This document shows positions 24,204 to 35,942 of a stretch of DNA of 64,000 nt, piece after piece; the first letter of the stretch is position 1; each line of letters starts with the position of its first letter. The notes beneath the pieces are model-generated. The model was given only the letters and a program-made list of their open reading frames with translations, did not search any database and was not told the origin of the DNA. The position numbers and the translations under genes were made by a program. This DNA comes from Stemphylium vesicarium. Taxonomy: Eukaryota > Ascomycota > Dothideomycetes > Pleosporales > Pleosporaceae. The stretch covers positions 1-64,000 of the forward strand of contig QXCR01000088.1 of assembly GCA_004380135.1 (NCBI GenBank). The letters run 5' to 3'.

Positions 24204-24674
24204 TTGCAAATTGTAACCTTGGCCGGGATGACCAAATGCTTATCAGCGATTTGCGGATATACGAAGGGCGTGATGCGCGACTATGCGCGTTCGGGCTGAT
24301 TTTGCCCCACGTACGCGGGGTCGAGGTTTCGGCATTTGGTTCTCCGAGAGGGTTTGTTGGCAGTGCACGCGGGACTGCGCGTTAGGGCGTACATGTATAA
24401 ATGAGAGATAGAAATGAAATTGTTCCACTGATATACAGTAGGTGGGAAAAGGGCGAAAGGAATGGCAAGTTCACTTGTCGTTGCACCCAAAATCCAAGTT
24501 AAAAAAAGTATGTGGAACAACGTTTGTATTTATCAAGTCCTTTGCATCTCGCGTCTTGAACGCGTGGGTATTTTTTTTATATCCTACACACAGGCTAACT
24601 GGTCGCCGCGATTAATTGCTTTGGGCAGCTAATCTTCTTCTTCATGTTGTGGTGGGTGAGTTGGTGACAATGCT
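24204..24674. other. Intergenic between FAH gene and SSL1
   Basis: Upstream region of the FAH-family gene and 3' region of SSL1. A run of T at 24572-24580 is the only local feature, and no gene is visible. Confidence 0.6.
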
Positions 24675-26165
24675 TCAACCACTCATCTCCACATCGCCAT
24701 TGCTCGCCGCAACCGCCCCAGGATCCAGCCTTCCCAGACATCCTGGGCAGTTGTGCAACACCATATGCGCAAACATGTCGCAGTCGATACAGAAATGACT
24801 CTCACAGGCCCTGCATTCATACCTGCCGCTCTCACTAGCCTTTTGCTCCTCGCCGTCGTCGTCATCCTTTTTCGTGCCATTGGCTTCGCCGTTTTGCTCG
24901 CCTTCGTTGTTCTCTTTGTTCTTGCTTGGTGGATTGCTAAAGGCAGCCAAGCAACCAACGCACTGCTTACTGCCCGTTTCGCGAGCGCGCGACCACGAGA
25001 CTGTCGCCCAGTTGCGGAGGGGAAAGAGATGATGGTAAGAGCGCGCCAAGTGGGTCGAGAGAAGAAGAGTGAGTTGACAGGAAGGACAAGTAATGGGCAA
25101 AGAGCAGACTTTTGCACTGCACCGAGAGCATGTGTAGCCGCCCATTGTCAGGTTTCCATGGCATGCGCACATTGTCAATTGGTCTTCCACTACGCGAGAA
25201 GGGAAGCCCATCATCATCAGCGCAGCTGCAGATTCCGAGGACTGGGCTGGCGGTGCGGCTACGGTCGTGTCAGCAGGTGCAGATTGTCGTATGACGGGCG
25301 GTGTCGTGGTTGCAAGGAGCAGCTCCTTCAGCATCTCTTGATCTGTTGCGATGGTATACTCAGATTCATCGCCCGCGTTCGTTCGTCGGACGATTTCGGT
25401 GCAAATCTTAAGCCGCGCGCTCATGCCGATTATACTGACGCGTATCCGGTCCCTCATGCATGCTTTGATGGATTGGTGAATGTCTCCAGGATCCAGACTG
25501 AGCAAGCTGCCGAAAACCACAATGACCTCTCGCGTGCCATGGCTGGGTGTGTGATATAGTGTCGCCCTCGCCAGTTCCAACGCATTCTGTAAACTTGGTG
25601 ACCCCTTGGGTTCCTTGCCGTCATCTTTGCTCCTCAGGCCTTGTATCGCCGCAACATGCTCTGCTGGGTTGCCTGAAAGCTCCGAGACTCGTATGCAGAC
25701 GCCGTCGTGCATACCGAGAACGCTCATTTGTGATATAGGGTTCTGCTCGAAGAACTCGCGAACGTAGTCTTGGGTGTAGTTGACCATGGTAATGAAACGG
25801 TTCGGCCGCATGTCCTTCTCCATCATGGCCTCTGAAAGATCAAGCACCAACACAACGTGTCGTATTATGCCTCGTTGGAAGGGCTTTGTATCTTTCCGTA
25901 ACCTCTTGCGCTTCCGCTCCTCTTCCCGTTCTTGTACACTCTGACCCAATGTGCCATCGTCAGCCGGTTGTATCGTCTTCTCTACTGTCCGCGAGTACTC
26001 CGTCTCCCATGCCTGCCGCCGCGGTGCTTCCTTGGCAGGTACTTCCACCTTCCGCCTTTTACTAGCTGCGGTAGACTGCGCACGCGTACTCGAGGTGCCG
26101 CTCTTTGTGCCAACATACTCGTCATCAGAGACCTCGTCCTCGAAGTCGTAATCGGAGTCGGCCAT
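24675..26165 (-). CDS. SSL1: TFIIH subunit Ssl1 (p44)
   Basis: A single exon of 496 residues. The N-terminal 90 residues are acidic then basic (MADSDYDFEDEVSDDEY and RKRKRLRKD). A von Willebrand A-like domain follows from about residue 97 to 280 (RGIIRHVVLVLDLSEAMMEKD, then VIVVFGSLLSLDPGDIH and RVSIIGMSA). After a Pro/Ala linker comes a first zinc-binding block (CACHGNLTMGGYTCSRCSAKV, the next Cys pair being CPSC), and the C-terminal C4/RING-like block has CRACESHFCIDCDMFAH and CPGC. In core TFIIH this subunit binds and stimulates the XPD/Rad3 helicase, in transcription initiation and nucleotide excision repair. The linker between the zinc blocks is Glu/Asn/Lys-rich and longer than in yeast. 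The frame needs no intron, and family match and length are clear. Confidence 0.95.
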   Translation of the reverse strand: MADSDYDFEDEVSDDEYVGTKSGTSSTRAQSTAASKRRKVEVPAKEAPRRQAWETEYSRTVEKTIQPADDGTLGQSVQEREEERKRKRLRKDTKPFQRGIIRHVVLVLDLSEAMMEKDMRPNRFITMVNYTQDYVREFFEQNPISQMSVLGMHDGVCIRVSELSGNPAEHVAAIQGLRSKDDGKEPKGSPSLQNALELARATLYHTPSHGTREVIVVFGSLLSLDPGDIHQSIKACMRDRIRVSIIGMSARLKICTEIVRRTNAGDESEYTIATDQEMLKELLLATTTPPVIRQSAPADTTVAAPPAQSSESAAALMMMGFPSRVVEDQLTMCACHGNLTMGGYTCSRCSAKVCSLPITCPSCQLTLLLSTHLARSYHHLFPLRNWATVSWSRARETGSKQCVGCLAAFSNPPSKNKENNEGEQNGEANGTKKDDDDGEEQKASESGRYECRACESHFCIDCDMFAHMVLHNCPGCLGRLDPGAVAASNGDVEMSG

Positions 26166-26764
26166 GCTCCGTGTGCAGTTTTAGGGCTCGAGTGCAGCGG
26201 TTGTGAAGTCTAATGACGAGATGGTCGTATCGAATACGGTCGCGAAGATATGCAGGAGCAAGTGAGGGCGAGCTGACACGGTTCGGCTAGGGTGTGCGCA
26301 TTCGCGATGTGCTGCGTCAAAGGATAGAGAGGCGTTGTGTGCTGGAGCGGAGATATTAGACGGCGTTGAGGACTGTCCGTATAATGTCGAAAGATACAGG
26401 TGCAAAGATAGAGCTAGTGCATTCGGTCCTGCCAGAAACTATGGTTTCATCTCAACGTCAGGTACCAAACGTTCGGAGCTGTGGGTGGGCTCGCGGTTGA
26501 CGATCACAGCTCCACATCGGTCTGCGGAGCGTGTCGTACACGTGATAGATTCAACGCGCGCTCACGTTTTTGCATGTGAAATCGAGTTTCGCATATATCA
26601 ACAGGATTCATTTAACAAACATTATATATATCGTAGCAGAAGCTGGCATGACGCATCAAATGCGTCCAATGAGCCCCAAAATGGTATACGCTATGCCTGA
26701 AAGACAGCCATCATCAAAAACATTACGCCGTTGCTTTTGCAGCCCCAAGATTACCAGTCAGATC
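26166..26764. other. SSL1 promoter and CHS7 3' region
   Basis: The 599 nt contain the SSL1 upstream region, including CACGTGAT at 26539-26546, and the 3' end of CHS7. No gene is seen. Confidence 0.6.
26539..26546. promoter_or_regulatory. Cbf1-type site upstream of SSL1
   Basis: CACGTGAT reads ATCACGTG on the other strand, an exact match to the RTCACRTG consensus known for Cbf1. It lies about 375 nt upstream of the SSL1 start. Occupancy is untested. Confidence 0.4.
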
Positions 26765-28019
26765 CTAATTATATGCGCCAGCGCCAGCTACTGTTGGCAT
26801 CGGCCAGTCGTCCTCGGTGATGCTCGACCAGAACACCCAGATCATTACGACGGATAGGAGGGTGAAGAGCGTCGAGAACAGCCCTCCGTTGATCTTGCCG
26901 TCGGTGCCGTTGCAGATGTGGACGCTGATGACGTACTGGAAGATCTGAGAAATAGCGAATAGGAGGGCAGCAGCGAGCAGGTATACTGAGCAGGCATGTT
27001 AGCGAGAGCTAGGTGCATGGCGGCAGTGAGAGGACTTACGCATTGGTTTACGCTCTCCTAGGATACGCAGGACCAGGAATGCCTCCAGCAAGAAGAAGAC
27101 GACGATAAAAAACAGCGGTACAAGCTGGTAGAGGGTGTACAGAGCGTATGCCTGGTTGGGTGGGCTGAGCGTGGAGTTCCAGAAGTCGGTCCATCCAAGT
27201 CCAGTGTCGAGGGCGATGTAGCCGGTACCGACGAAGATGATGACGGACGAGATTAAGAGAAGTCCGATGGACACTGCAGTGCCATCGTCAAGTAGCTGGT
27301 AGCCCACAGCGCCGTTGAGCATAAGAATCCATGATGTCGCAGTGATGGCGCCGATGTGGATCGCAACGAAGACCTGCACCAGGATTAGAAATGGCTATCA
27401 ATTGCGCGTGGATGGACAACGTACGATGCGCACAGTGTCATTGAGGGGAAATCCGCCAATGGTGAAGATCTCGCAGATGGATATAACGATGTAGCCGAGA
27501 AGGAAGAGCTGCATCTCTCTGCGCGAGGTCAGCCCAGCATTCTCACAGCACTCTCATAGGTAGCATACCTTCTTCCTACAGCGGCCTTCTTTCTTTGCGA
27601 TCTCCATACTAGGAATGCGGAAACCAGGATGGCGATGCCGCATAGTATTATCGAACCTGGCGGTGTGAGCAAGACGTCTCCTTCAAATGCGTGCGCGTGC
27701 AGCCCATACCCAAATTGTGCAGCCTGTCACCTCCGCCCACTGAAAAGCCTTGCAGTGTGCAGCCGTCCTGCCATCCGGTGTTGTCTTTCGTGGACGCTGG
27801 GTTGAAGAGCTGTGTGAAGCATGTGGTTAGCGGCGCGGTCGCGAACAATGGCCGTAGCCGGGCAAAGGGGTGGAGCGATGGCAACATACATAGCAGACTA
27901 TCAGTGGGTCAGTACGTGTCTGTAATTTTGCGGGTGAATCTCTTCCTACCTGGTAACGTGCTCCATTGGTTGCCAGAGTCTCTGCAAAAGTCGGAAAACT
28001 CTCCATAGGAATTGACCAT
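26765..28019 (-). CDS. CHS7: Chitin synthase export chaperone Chs7
   Basis: Seven exons fit: 28019-27950, 27897-27890, 27809-27710, 27656-27569, 27518-27425, 27373-27040 and 26985-26765. They total 915 nt, or 304 residues. The second is a microexon of only 8 nt. The protein begins MVNSYGEFSDFCRDSG and reads PVCYLFNP across the microexon, as in Chs7 proteins with their short luminal Cys-containing head. Seven hydrophobic segments follow. The family signatures LLISSVIIFVGTGYIALDT and CNGTDGKINGGLF, then VFWSSITEDDWP at the C terminus, are present. Chs7 sits in the ER membrane and is needed for class IV (Chs3-like) chitin synthase to leave the ER. Length matches the family (about 310-330). Every junction keeps frame, which supports the unusual intron density. 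Confidence 0.93.
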
Positions 28020-29809
28020 GTTTGTTGATTGTACGGCGAGCGAAGCTCAGCCTTGCACTCGGACGGGTCGAAGGATGTAGAAGATTGCTGTTATCTCGGC
28101 GCAGCGATAGAGGTAAGACTGGCGCAATCGCGATAGGTGGTGGACGTGATAGCGGACTGCAGGATGGGTGAGGCGGAGAGATGATGTGATGCAGCGTCGC
28201 CGTGCGTGGCTGGGGAGCTTCCTTGAAACAATGCAGGAAGCCAAGCTTTCGAGGTTTGGTTACCGGGGCGGGTTTTGTGGCTGCACAGGCACGGGTCCCA
28301 GCTTTGAGATGTGTGAATCTGCGCGCGACCAGCCCCTTTGACTACGGAAGCTAAAAATGTAAGATTGATGTCGCGTTAGAGCAGTCGAGGTGAGGGCAGT
28401 CCCTGCGAATTCAGCCTGACGCGATGCGAATCCCTTCAGGCGCTCATCAGAAGCAAGAAACCCACGATGCCGAACAAACACGTTAATCTCGGTGGCAGCC
28501 AATGGCAGGCACTGCTCAAGCGACACTAGGCGGTTTCAGGACAGGGGACCGTAGATCAGAGATGTGCGCCCAGCGGCAGAGCAGCCCATGCATCTTGGAT
28601 GTGTCAAAAACCTGGCATGACGATGCCTGCGACACCGTGTGGCGTGTGTGCTCCAGTCGTGGACAAAAGCAGCCTCTGCAGCGTTCATCGTGCTGCTTTT
28701 TGTCGTCAATCAACACCGCACGTACTGTCCATCTCTCTATGAACCACTACCTCCCTGGGGCAGGCTAAAGATGCATGTTTCACCAGCCCGTAGCTCGCAA
28801 ACATCAGGAGCTCCGGCGTTTAGAGGGTCGATGCAGTGGTTCTGGATGCGACATGACGTCTGACGGGTCAAAGTATAAGAATGAGTTGTAGCCTGCCCCC
28901 TCGACATGGGCGGAACCCACCGTGATATATCGAACCCTATTTAGCGTTTTCTCCATCCCCACAGCTAGCACTCCTTTCACGCGCGAGCCGAAGCAAGCGA
29001 CACTGTGCTGGAGAATCGCGCTGGTGGTGGTCCACGAGGAGACTCCCATCGCTCTTATCACCCGCTATAGCCCAGTGCCGCGTCCCCGACACATGTCTTA
29101 TGCAGCCAAACATGCGACAGGCGCCTCATTCTTGATATTTTTTTTTTATCAGACACGTGGACACGACATGCAGGGCCAGCAGAAGTCGCCGCCTGCATTA
29201 TGTGAGGTTGTTCGCGGCTCTCCTTCCGCTTTCCATGCACTTGTCTCCACGCGGGGTATCAATCGACGATACTAGCACCCCCAACGTGACCCGCCTCCAC
29301 TGGCCTCCCCATATTCGATGTGTATGACCACGTGAGCCAGACCGAGCAAGCACCGGTCATCGTGTAGTCTGTAGTGTGTCCTGCGGGATCTAATGTCCCG
29401 CGGCTGTCGCAATGTTGCAGGGCTGATGGTACCGAGAAAAGCGACGACATAGAGCCTCGCTATAGATAGAGATGCGCAAACAAATCATGGCCAACACGAG
29501 TCTTTTCCTGCTTGCACATGCCGAGCTCCTCAGCACGCTCAATCCGCCGTCATGTCCGCCACATGTTCGGACCGAGCAGGAAGAAGCACTCCAGTCTCCA
29601 GTCTCCAGTCTCCAGCTTGCCCTTGCCAAGCACCCCCCGGCAACGCAGCCCGGTCAGGGACCTACATTCGTTCGCATGCTCCCAACCTCTGATCACGAAG
29701 CACTATCGTGCCCAAAAACCTTTTCAGTGTAGCCAGATGTGACCGAGTTTCTCACCGCCCTCGCGCTAGCTCTATCCACAACCCACTTCTCGGCTGCTTG
29801 ACCCTGTGA
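28020..29809. other. Intergenic between divergent CHS7 and sugar transporter
   Basis: A 1.8-kb divergent promoter region. A 7-mer CAGTCTC repeats three times from about 29592, and an ATG frame from 29562 (MFGPSRKKHSSLQ) could be a first exon of the transporter, but no good donor follows. CACGTG cores occur near 29156 and 29331. No other gene is evident. Confidence 0.5.
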
Positions 29810-30298
29810 CGTGCCCCAGCAGCCGCCTTTTCGTTCCTTCTCCCATCCACACCTTGGAGACGGGCTGCTCCCAAACAGCTCGCAACCTTCACCATTCCTT
29901 CACATTCGAGCAACAGCCGGAGGCCCGCCAACATCCCGCTCCACAACCTCGCGTCATCTGCCCGGCCGCGAGACCACGATTCTGCCCATCTGCTCGACGA
30001 CCACGATAAGGACAGCGCACGCTCCTCCTTCGACACCCCTTCCTCCGACTCTGACCTCTCCGTCTGGAGCGACACGGGCGATCTTGTCGACCAGCTTGCA
30101 GACCGAGAAGATCCCCTCCGCCTCCGCCTGGAAGAGGGTCATTCCTCATCAAAGCCACGGCGACACCAGAAGCGGACCCGCTTCGCATCGCAAGACTTCC
30201 ACGAGAAGGGTGCCAGAAGCCTCAGATTAGAGGATATTGAAATCCCCGATCCGGGCCCTCGCACAATCTCAAAGGCTGAGAAGATACTCGCCAGCATC
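29810..30298 (+). other. In-frame N-terminal extension of the sugar transporter, no AUG
   Basis: About 163 codons are open directly before the annotated start, with no stop and no ATG. The latter two thirds read like a phosphorylatable cytoplasmic tail: Ser/Asp-rich DSARSSFDTPSSDSDLSVW, an acidic stretch, a basic patch, and IEIPDPGPRTISKAEKIL just before the first helix. The first third reads poorly. A short upstream exon supplying the AUG is the likeliest explanation; the splice acceptor would lie between about 29810 and 29990. Confidence 0.5.
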
Positions 30299-32205
30299 AT
30301 GGCTCCCAACGATGGGCCGTCCCGTATCCACGGGCTACACGGGAAGAAGCTAATGTGAGCTGGATACGACGACCGCGTTTGAAGCCCATCGCTAACGGCA
30401 GCAGCTACTTCACAAGTGTATTCGTCTCGTTAGGTGTGTTCTTGTTTGGTTACGACCAGGGAGTCATGTCCGGAATCATAACGTGCGCCGTCCCGAACCC
30501 GTCCGGCCTCGAGCATATCTGATAGTGTTACAGGGGCATCTATTTCAAGGACTACTTCAACCAGCCTACTGCTGCCGAACTGGGCACAATGGTGGCCATC
30601 CTCGAGGTTGGCGCCTTTATCTCTTCGCTTGTCGTTGGCCGCATCGGTGATGTGCTCGGCAGAAGGAAGACCATTCTCTACGGCTCGCTCATCTTCGTTG
30701 TCGGTGGAGCTCTCCAGACACTTGCCAACGGCATTCCAATGATGCTGCTGGGGAGAATCATTGCTGGTCTCGGTGTCGGTTCGCTATCCACAATCGTCCC
30801 GGTCTACCAGTCTGAAATCTCGCCGCCGCACAACAGAGGAAGGATGGGTTGCATCGAATTCACCGGCAACATCACCGGATACGCCGTGAGTGTATGGGTC
30901 GACTACTTCTGCACCTACATCAAGAACGACTGGTCGTGGAGAGTTCCTCTCTTCATGCAATGCATCATGGGTCTTCTCCTAGCAGCAGGTAGTCTGCTCA
31001 TTTGCGAATCCCCAAGGTTTGTCCCATTTGCCCCACTCTCGAACTCGACTGACCCCTCACAGATGGCTCCTAGATAACGATCATGACGAGGAGGGTATCG
31101 TGGTTATTGCCAATCTGTACGGAAAGGGCGATATCCACAACCCTAAAGCACGAGATGAATACCGAGAGATCAAGATGAATGTGCTGCTCCAGCGCCAGGA
31201 AGGTGAACGCTCATACGCCGACATGTTCAAAAGATACTCCAAACGCGTCTTCATTGCCATGTCCGCACAAGCCCTCGCGCAACTCAACGGCATCAACGTC
31301 ATCTCATACTATGCACCCCTCGTTTTCGAAGAAGCTGGCTGGTACGGACGCCAGGCCATTCTGATGACTGGTATCAACGCCATCACTTACTTGCTGTCGA
31401 CTATTCCTCCCTGGTACATTGTGGACACTCTGGGTCGTCGAAAGATTCTCTTATCTGGAGCGCTCATGATGATGGTGTCCCTTTCCGCCATCTCGTACTT
31501 CATCTTCCTGCAAGCTTCATGGACACCAAACATGGTCGTCATATTCGTCATGATATACAACGCCGCTTTTGGTTACTCATGGGGTCCTATCCCATGGTTG
31601 TACCCACCGGAGATTCTGCCCCTCAGCATCCGTGCCAAGGGTGCCAGTTTGAGTACCGCGACCAACTGGGCTTTCAACTGGCTAGTTGGAGAAATGACGC
31701 CTATCCTGCAGGAGCACATACAATGGCGTCTATACCTCATCCACGCCTTCTTTTGCGCTGCTAGTTTCGTCATCGGTAAGTTTATGAAATATCAGTTGTC
31801 CAGTCAGTTACTAATAACGCTATAGTGTACTTCATCTACCCCGAAACTGCCAACGTTCGTCTCGAAGATATGAACTCCCTGTTTGGAGACGCAACTTCGG
31901 TTATGCCGACCCCCGAGACGCTTGCGCAGGCCGAATCTTTGTTTAGCGGCGAAGGCCGTGGTTCACCTGTGCCTTCCCTCGATATCCGAGGCGGACGCCG
32001 TGCTGCAGACGAGGCCATTCCTGGACTGAACATTGACCCTCCTGACATCGAGGCCGGTAACAAGGACATGTCCAAGGCCGATACCGAGAACGGCGAGGGT
32101 ATCGGTGGCTGGATCAGCAACATGGTCAAGAAAACAAAGGGCAATGGCGAAGGCGACAGCTCAAGCAGCGGAAAGTACAAGCAGATTGGACAAGACGAGG
32201 ACTAG
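30299..32205 (+). CDS. MFS sugar transporter (possible glucose transporter or sensor)
   Basis: Five exons, 30299-30354, 30405-30482, 30534-31016, 31063-31775 and 31826-32205, give 569 residues from the ATG of MAPNDGPSRIHG. Twelve membrane helices are visible. Sugar-porter motifs are present: FLFGYDQGVMSGI, GRIGDVLGRRKT, ESPRW at splice 3, QLNGINVISYYAP, DTLGRRK, and YPETANVRLEDM at the end of the last helix. A hydrophilic tail of about 120 residues follows. These features place it in the sugar porter family, which moves hexoses by facilitation or proton symport. The same frame is open upstream to about 29810 with protein-like sequence (SDSDLSVWSDTGDLVDQLAD, later RTISKAEKILASI). I believe this is part of the real N-terminal tail, but no ATG lies in it, so the true start is unresolved. 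Long tails at both ends recall Rgt2/Snf3-type sensors; that is inference. Confidence 0.9.
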
Positions 32206-33151
32206 ACGGCTCAGCAGCTGTGCAAATGTCCATGATTTCGCATTTCCTAGATATATCTGCATCATGCTGCAAAGGCTACAGGCTACGGGACTGTTACAAT
32301 ACCACGAGCAAATGGCTCGACGAGCGAGTGTTTCGGGTCGATAGAGTGCGTAAAGCATCATTACGGCGTTTTCTTCTTGTAGGCGTGTATCGATTAGGGT
32401 AGACAATTTGACTTGGGACTTCCATCTAGGAGCCTTTTCACAACCGCATTTTTTTGAGCATGCAGAGATCTCCAGTATTATTCTACACGCACATGTCACA
32501 ACTGCATGTTTGGAGCCGGTAATTGTAAGCACAAGACGGGTCAGACAATATTAGATACGATATTCTTCGTATTCAGTTTCCAACTTCAGCATCCATCCAC
32601 TTGGTGGTTGAACCTGTTAACGTTAGTATGATACGTGTCGATCTTCACCATTACTGTGACTTGACCATACATTCACTTAGCAAAGCTGCGTTCGGTCACA
32701 TCTCGACGGTACTCAGGGCTGACCCTTGGAAACCGATCGGGTTGTGGGGTTTCACGTGATCGGCTGAGTGAACAGGTGTCGCCTCTCCCCTTGCAACTGG
32801 TCGCGGCGCCGGCTCTAGCTTCCTTTGCTCGTAGATCTAATTCGGGACAGCCCACCTCCTCGATTCCGCAGCACAGGGAGTCTACCCCATCGCTCTTTTT
32901 TCTTTGAGCCTTTTCTTGAGCCTTGTATGCTCCACGGCTACTTTTTTTTAATAGATTCTTTTTCCTCGAGTCTACTGACTTGCAGACGGCTGGCTGCCCC
33001 GAATCCGTCGCGCACCTGGGCAAGCTCCGTGGTACCGACTAAACGTTTACCACCAAAACCACCTTCAAGCCACGAATCCCCAACGGCTGCTCTGAACTAC
33101 GCCGCCGCCGAATATCTCCATCGACAGGAAGCCTAGAAACTGCCAACGACA
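32206..33151. other. Transporter 3' region and PMT2 promoter
   Basis: A 946-nt gap. It holds CACGTGAT at 32753-32760 and a T/C-rich leader (ctactttttttta near 32940) before PMT2. No gene is visible. Confidence 0.6.
32753..32760. promoter_or_regulatory. Cbf1-type site upstream of PMT2
   Basis: TTCACGTGAT contains ATCACGTG on the reverse strand, matching RTCACRTG. It is about 400 nt before the PMT2 start codon. Function is inferred only from the consensus. Confidence 0.4.
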
Positions 33152-35611
33152 ATGGCGTCAACAGCCAGTGCAACGGGCGTTGATGCACATGCGGAAGAGC
33201 TGCGGAGGAGAAATGTAGCCGCACAGGATTCCACGGCGCCAGCACGAACACGGGCATCAGAAAAGGAGAAGTCCAAGGAGAAGGTATGCGCTCCAGCACC
33301 AAGGGCATTCGGTCTTCCCATCGAACAGTCCATCGAGTAGCGACTGCAGGGTCCAATTGCTAACCAGACCCCAGCCTTTCAGCGTCATCTCCCTCCTGGA
33401 CGAGTATGAGTTTATCTGGGCGCCTCTGATATTCACCTTCTTCGCCTTCTTCACGCGCATGTACAAGATTGGCCTTTCGCCAATTGTGACATGGGACGAA
33501 GCCCAGTAAGCACCCCCGACGGTTCACTATGCGTACCAGGTTCTGACTAGATGCAGCTTCGGCAAGTTCGGTTCACACTACCTCAAGCGCGAGTTCTACT
33601 TCGATGTCCACCCACCGCTCGGCAAAATGCTCGTTGGCCTATCTGGATACCTCGCAGGATACAATGGTTCGTTCGAGTTCAAGTCTGGAGAGACGTACCC
33701 TCCGGAGCTGGACTACACCTTCATGCGTCTGTTCAACTCGACTTTCGGTGCCATCTGCGTCCCACTGGCATACTGGACTGCAAAGGAACTGAACTTCCGC
33801 CGCCCCGTTGTGTGGTTCGTCACCTTGGCCGTCCTGTGCGAGAACTCGTACACCACCATCAGTCGCTTCATTCTTCTCGACTCGATGCTGCTGTGCTTCA
33901 CCTTCACAACTGTATTCTGCTGGTCCAAATTCCATCGCACGCGCAACGATCCTTTCTCTCCCGAGTGGGGCTTGTGGCTGATGTTGACTGGTGTCTCAAT
34001 CGGTTGTGTGTGCAGTGTCAAGTGGGTTGGTTTCTTTGTCACCGCTCTGGTTGGACTTTACACTATTGAGGATCTCTGGAACAAGTTTGGCGACTTGAAG
34101 ATGCCCAAGGTACGCGACATGCGTTGTGTTTGCAAGTTTAAGCTAACAAGTACAGGCCGAGCTTGCAGCCCACGTCGGGTTCCGCGTATTCAGTCTTATC
34201 CTCATCCCGCTCGCCGTCTACATGTTCTCCTTCTACCTTCACTTCCTTATCCTTGAGAACAGCGGACCCGGTGACGCTCAAATGAGCTCCCTCTTCCAGG
34301 CGAACTTGAGGGGAACTCAGGTTGGCAAGGACAGCCCATTGGAGGTAGCGTACGGCTCTCGCACAACCCTGAAGAACATGGGATACGGCGGTGGACTGCT
34401 CCACTCTCACGTTCAAACCTACCCCGAGGGCTCCACGCAGCAACAGATTACTTGCTACCACCACAAGGACGCCAACAACGATTGGTTCTTCTACCCCAAC
34501 CGCCACGAAGTCCCATACCAGCCAGATGAGGAGCTTCGTTACCCCGGCAATGGAGACATCATCCGTCTAATCCACGCTCAGACCGGTCGCAACCTTCACT
34601 CTCACCAAGTCGCAGCTCCTGTTACCAAGGCCGACTGGGAAGTTTCTTGCTACGGCAACACCACGATTGGTGACACCAAGGACCACTGGGTTGTTGAAGT
34701 AGTCCGCGACGCTGCTTCAAGAGATTACTCCAGACTCCGCACGCTCACTACAGCCTTCCGTCTCAAGCACAAGGATCTCGGTTGCTACCTCCGTGCTGGC
34801 AACGTCAACCTGCCTCAGTGGGGTTTCAAGCAAATTGAGACGACTTGTGTGAAGAAGAACAACCCCCGTGATGTCTACACCCACTGGAACATCGAGAGCC
34901 ACACCAACGAGAAACTGCCACCAGGCAACCCCGGCGACTACAAGTCACCTTTCTTCCAGGACTTCATCCATCTCAACGTTGCCATGATGACGTCCAACAA
35001 CGCACTTGTCCCCGACCCTGACAAGCAAGACGATCTCGCCTCCAGCTTCTGGCAATGGCCCATCCTCCACGTCGGTCTCCGCATGTGCGGTTGGAATGAC
35101 GACAGTAAGCACAACCATGTTGATTTTTTTTCATTCCTATGCTAACTTGGCCGCAGTCGTCAAATACTTCCTCCTCGGTAACCCTGCCGTCTACTGGGGC
35201 AGCACCGCCTCGCTCGGCATCTTCGCTCTAATCGTAGCCTTCTACCTCATCCGCTGGCAACGCGGCTACACGGACCTCAAGCCCTCTGAAATCGACCAGA
35301 TCCATTACGCCGGTCTTTACCCCGTCATCGGCTGGTTCTTGCACTACGCCCCCTTTGTCGCAATGGGCCGTGTCACGTACGTGCACCACTACTACCCCGC
35401 GCTGTGGTTTGCCATTCTCGTCATGGGCTTCTGTCTCGACTTTACCACGAGGAAGCTGAGCAAGCAGATCCAGTGGGGCATCTTTGCTGCCTTGTATGTG
35501 CTTATCATCGGCCTTTACTGGCTCTTCCGCGCCATCTCATTTGGTATGGTTGGCCCTAGTAGCCAATGGAAACACCTCAAGTGGTTTGAGAGTTGGAGGA
35601 TTACTGATTAA
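33152..35611 (+). CDS. PMT2: Dolichyl-phosphate-mannose protein O-mannosyltransferase, PMT2 family
   Basis: Five exons, 33152-33283, 33375-33505, 33557-34109, 34156-35104 and 35157-35611, give 739 residues. After a short charged N terminus the first helix is followed by VTWDEAHFGKFGS, the luminal Asp-Glu catalytic pair (D85, E86), created by splice 2. The loop DVHPPLGKM follows, then several helices, a luminal MIR domain (roughly residues 300-490, with LHSHVQTYPEGSTQQQITCY and the GYGGGLLHSH signature) and a C-terminal helix bundle including HYYPALWFAILVMGFCLD. PMT enzymes sit in the ER membrane and move mannose from dolichol-phosphate to Ser/Thr of secretory proteins; PMT2-type subunits pair with PMT1-type ones. 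Length and domain order are those of the family. Placement in the PMT2 subfamily rests on overall similarity. Confidence 0.95.
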
Positions 35612-35942
35612 GCGGTGCGAATCGCTTTTTTTTCTTTCCTCTCTCTTTACATGGGTGTAGGGAATAGGGTTTTGGGGAACTGAGTAGGGATGCGTTAAGG
35701 GGATGGGATATGTAACAACATCTTTTTTCTTGTATTGGAAGCAGTGGTCTAGGGAATATGAATACTACCGGACAAGATATCAGGTTCAGTATCACAAAGG
35801 AGGAAAGGGATGTCTTGGGTGTGGTGATATGTATTAGACGTTTCTTCTTCTGAACCCCCCTAATGCGATGAAATGTTATCCAATTCATGGGACAAGTTGA
35901 TGTTTATAAAATTCTCTAGGACACATTTGCTATATTACACAC
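35612..35942. other. Convergent 3' gap PMT2/RAD57
   Basis: A 331-nt gap between convergent genes, with T-rich runs after the PMT2 stop (ttttttttctttcctctc). It holds nothing else visible. Confidence 0.6.
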
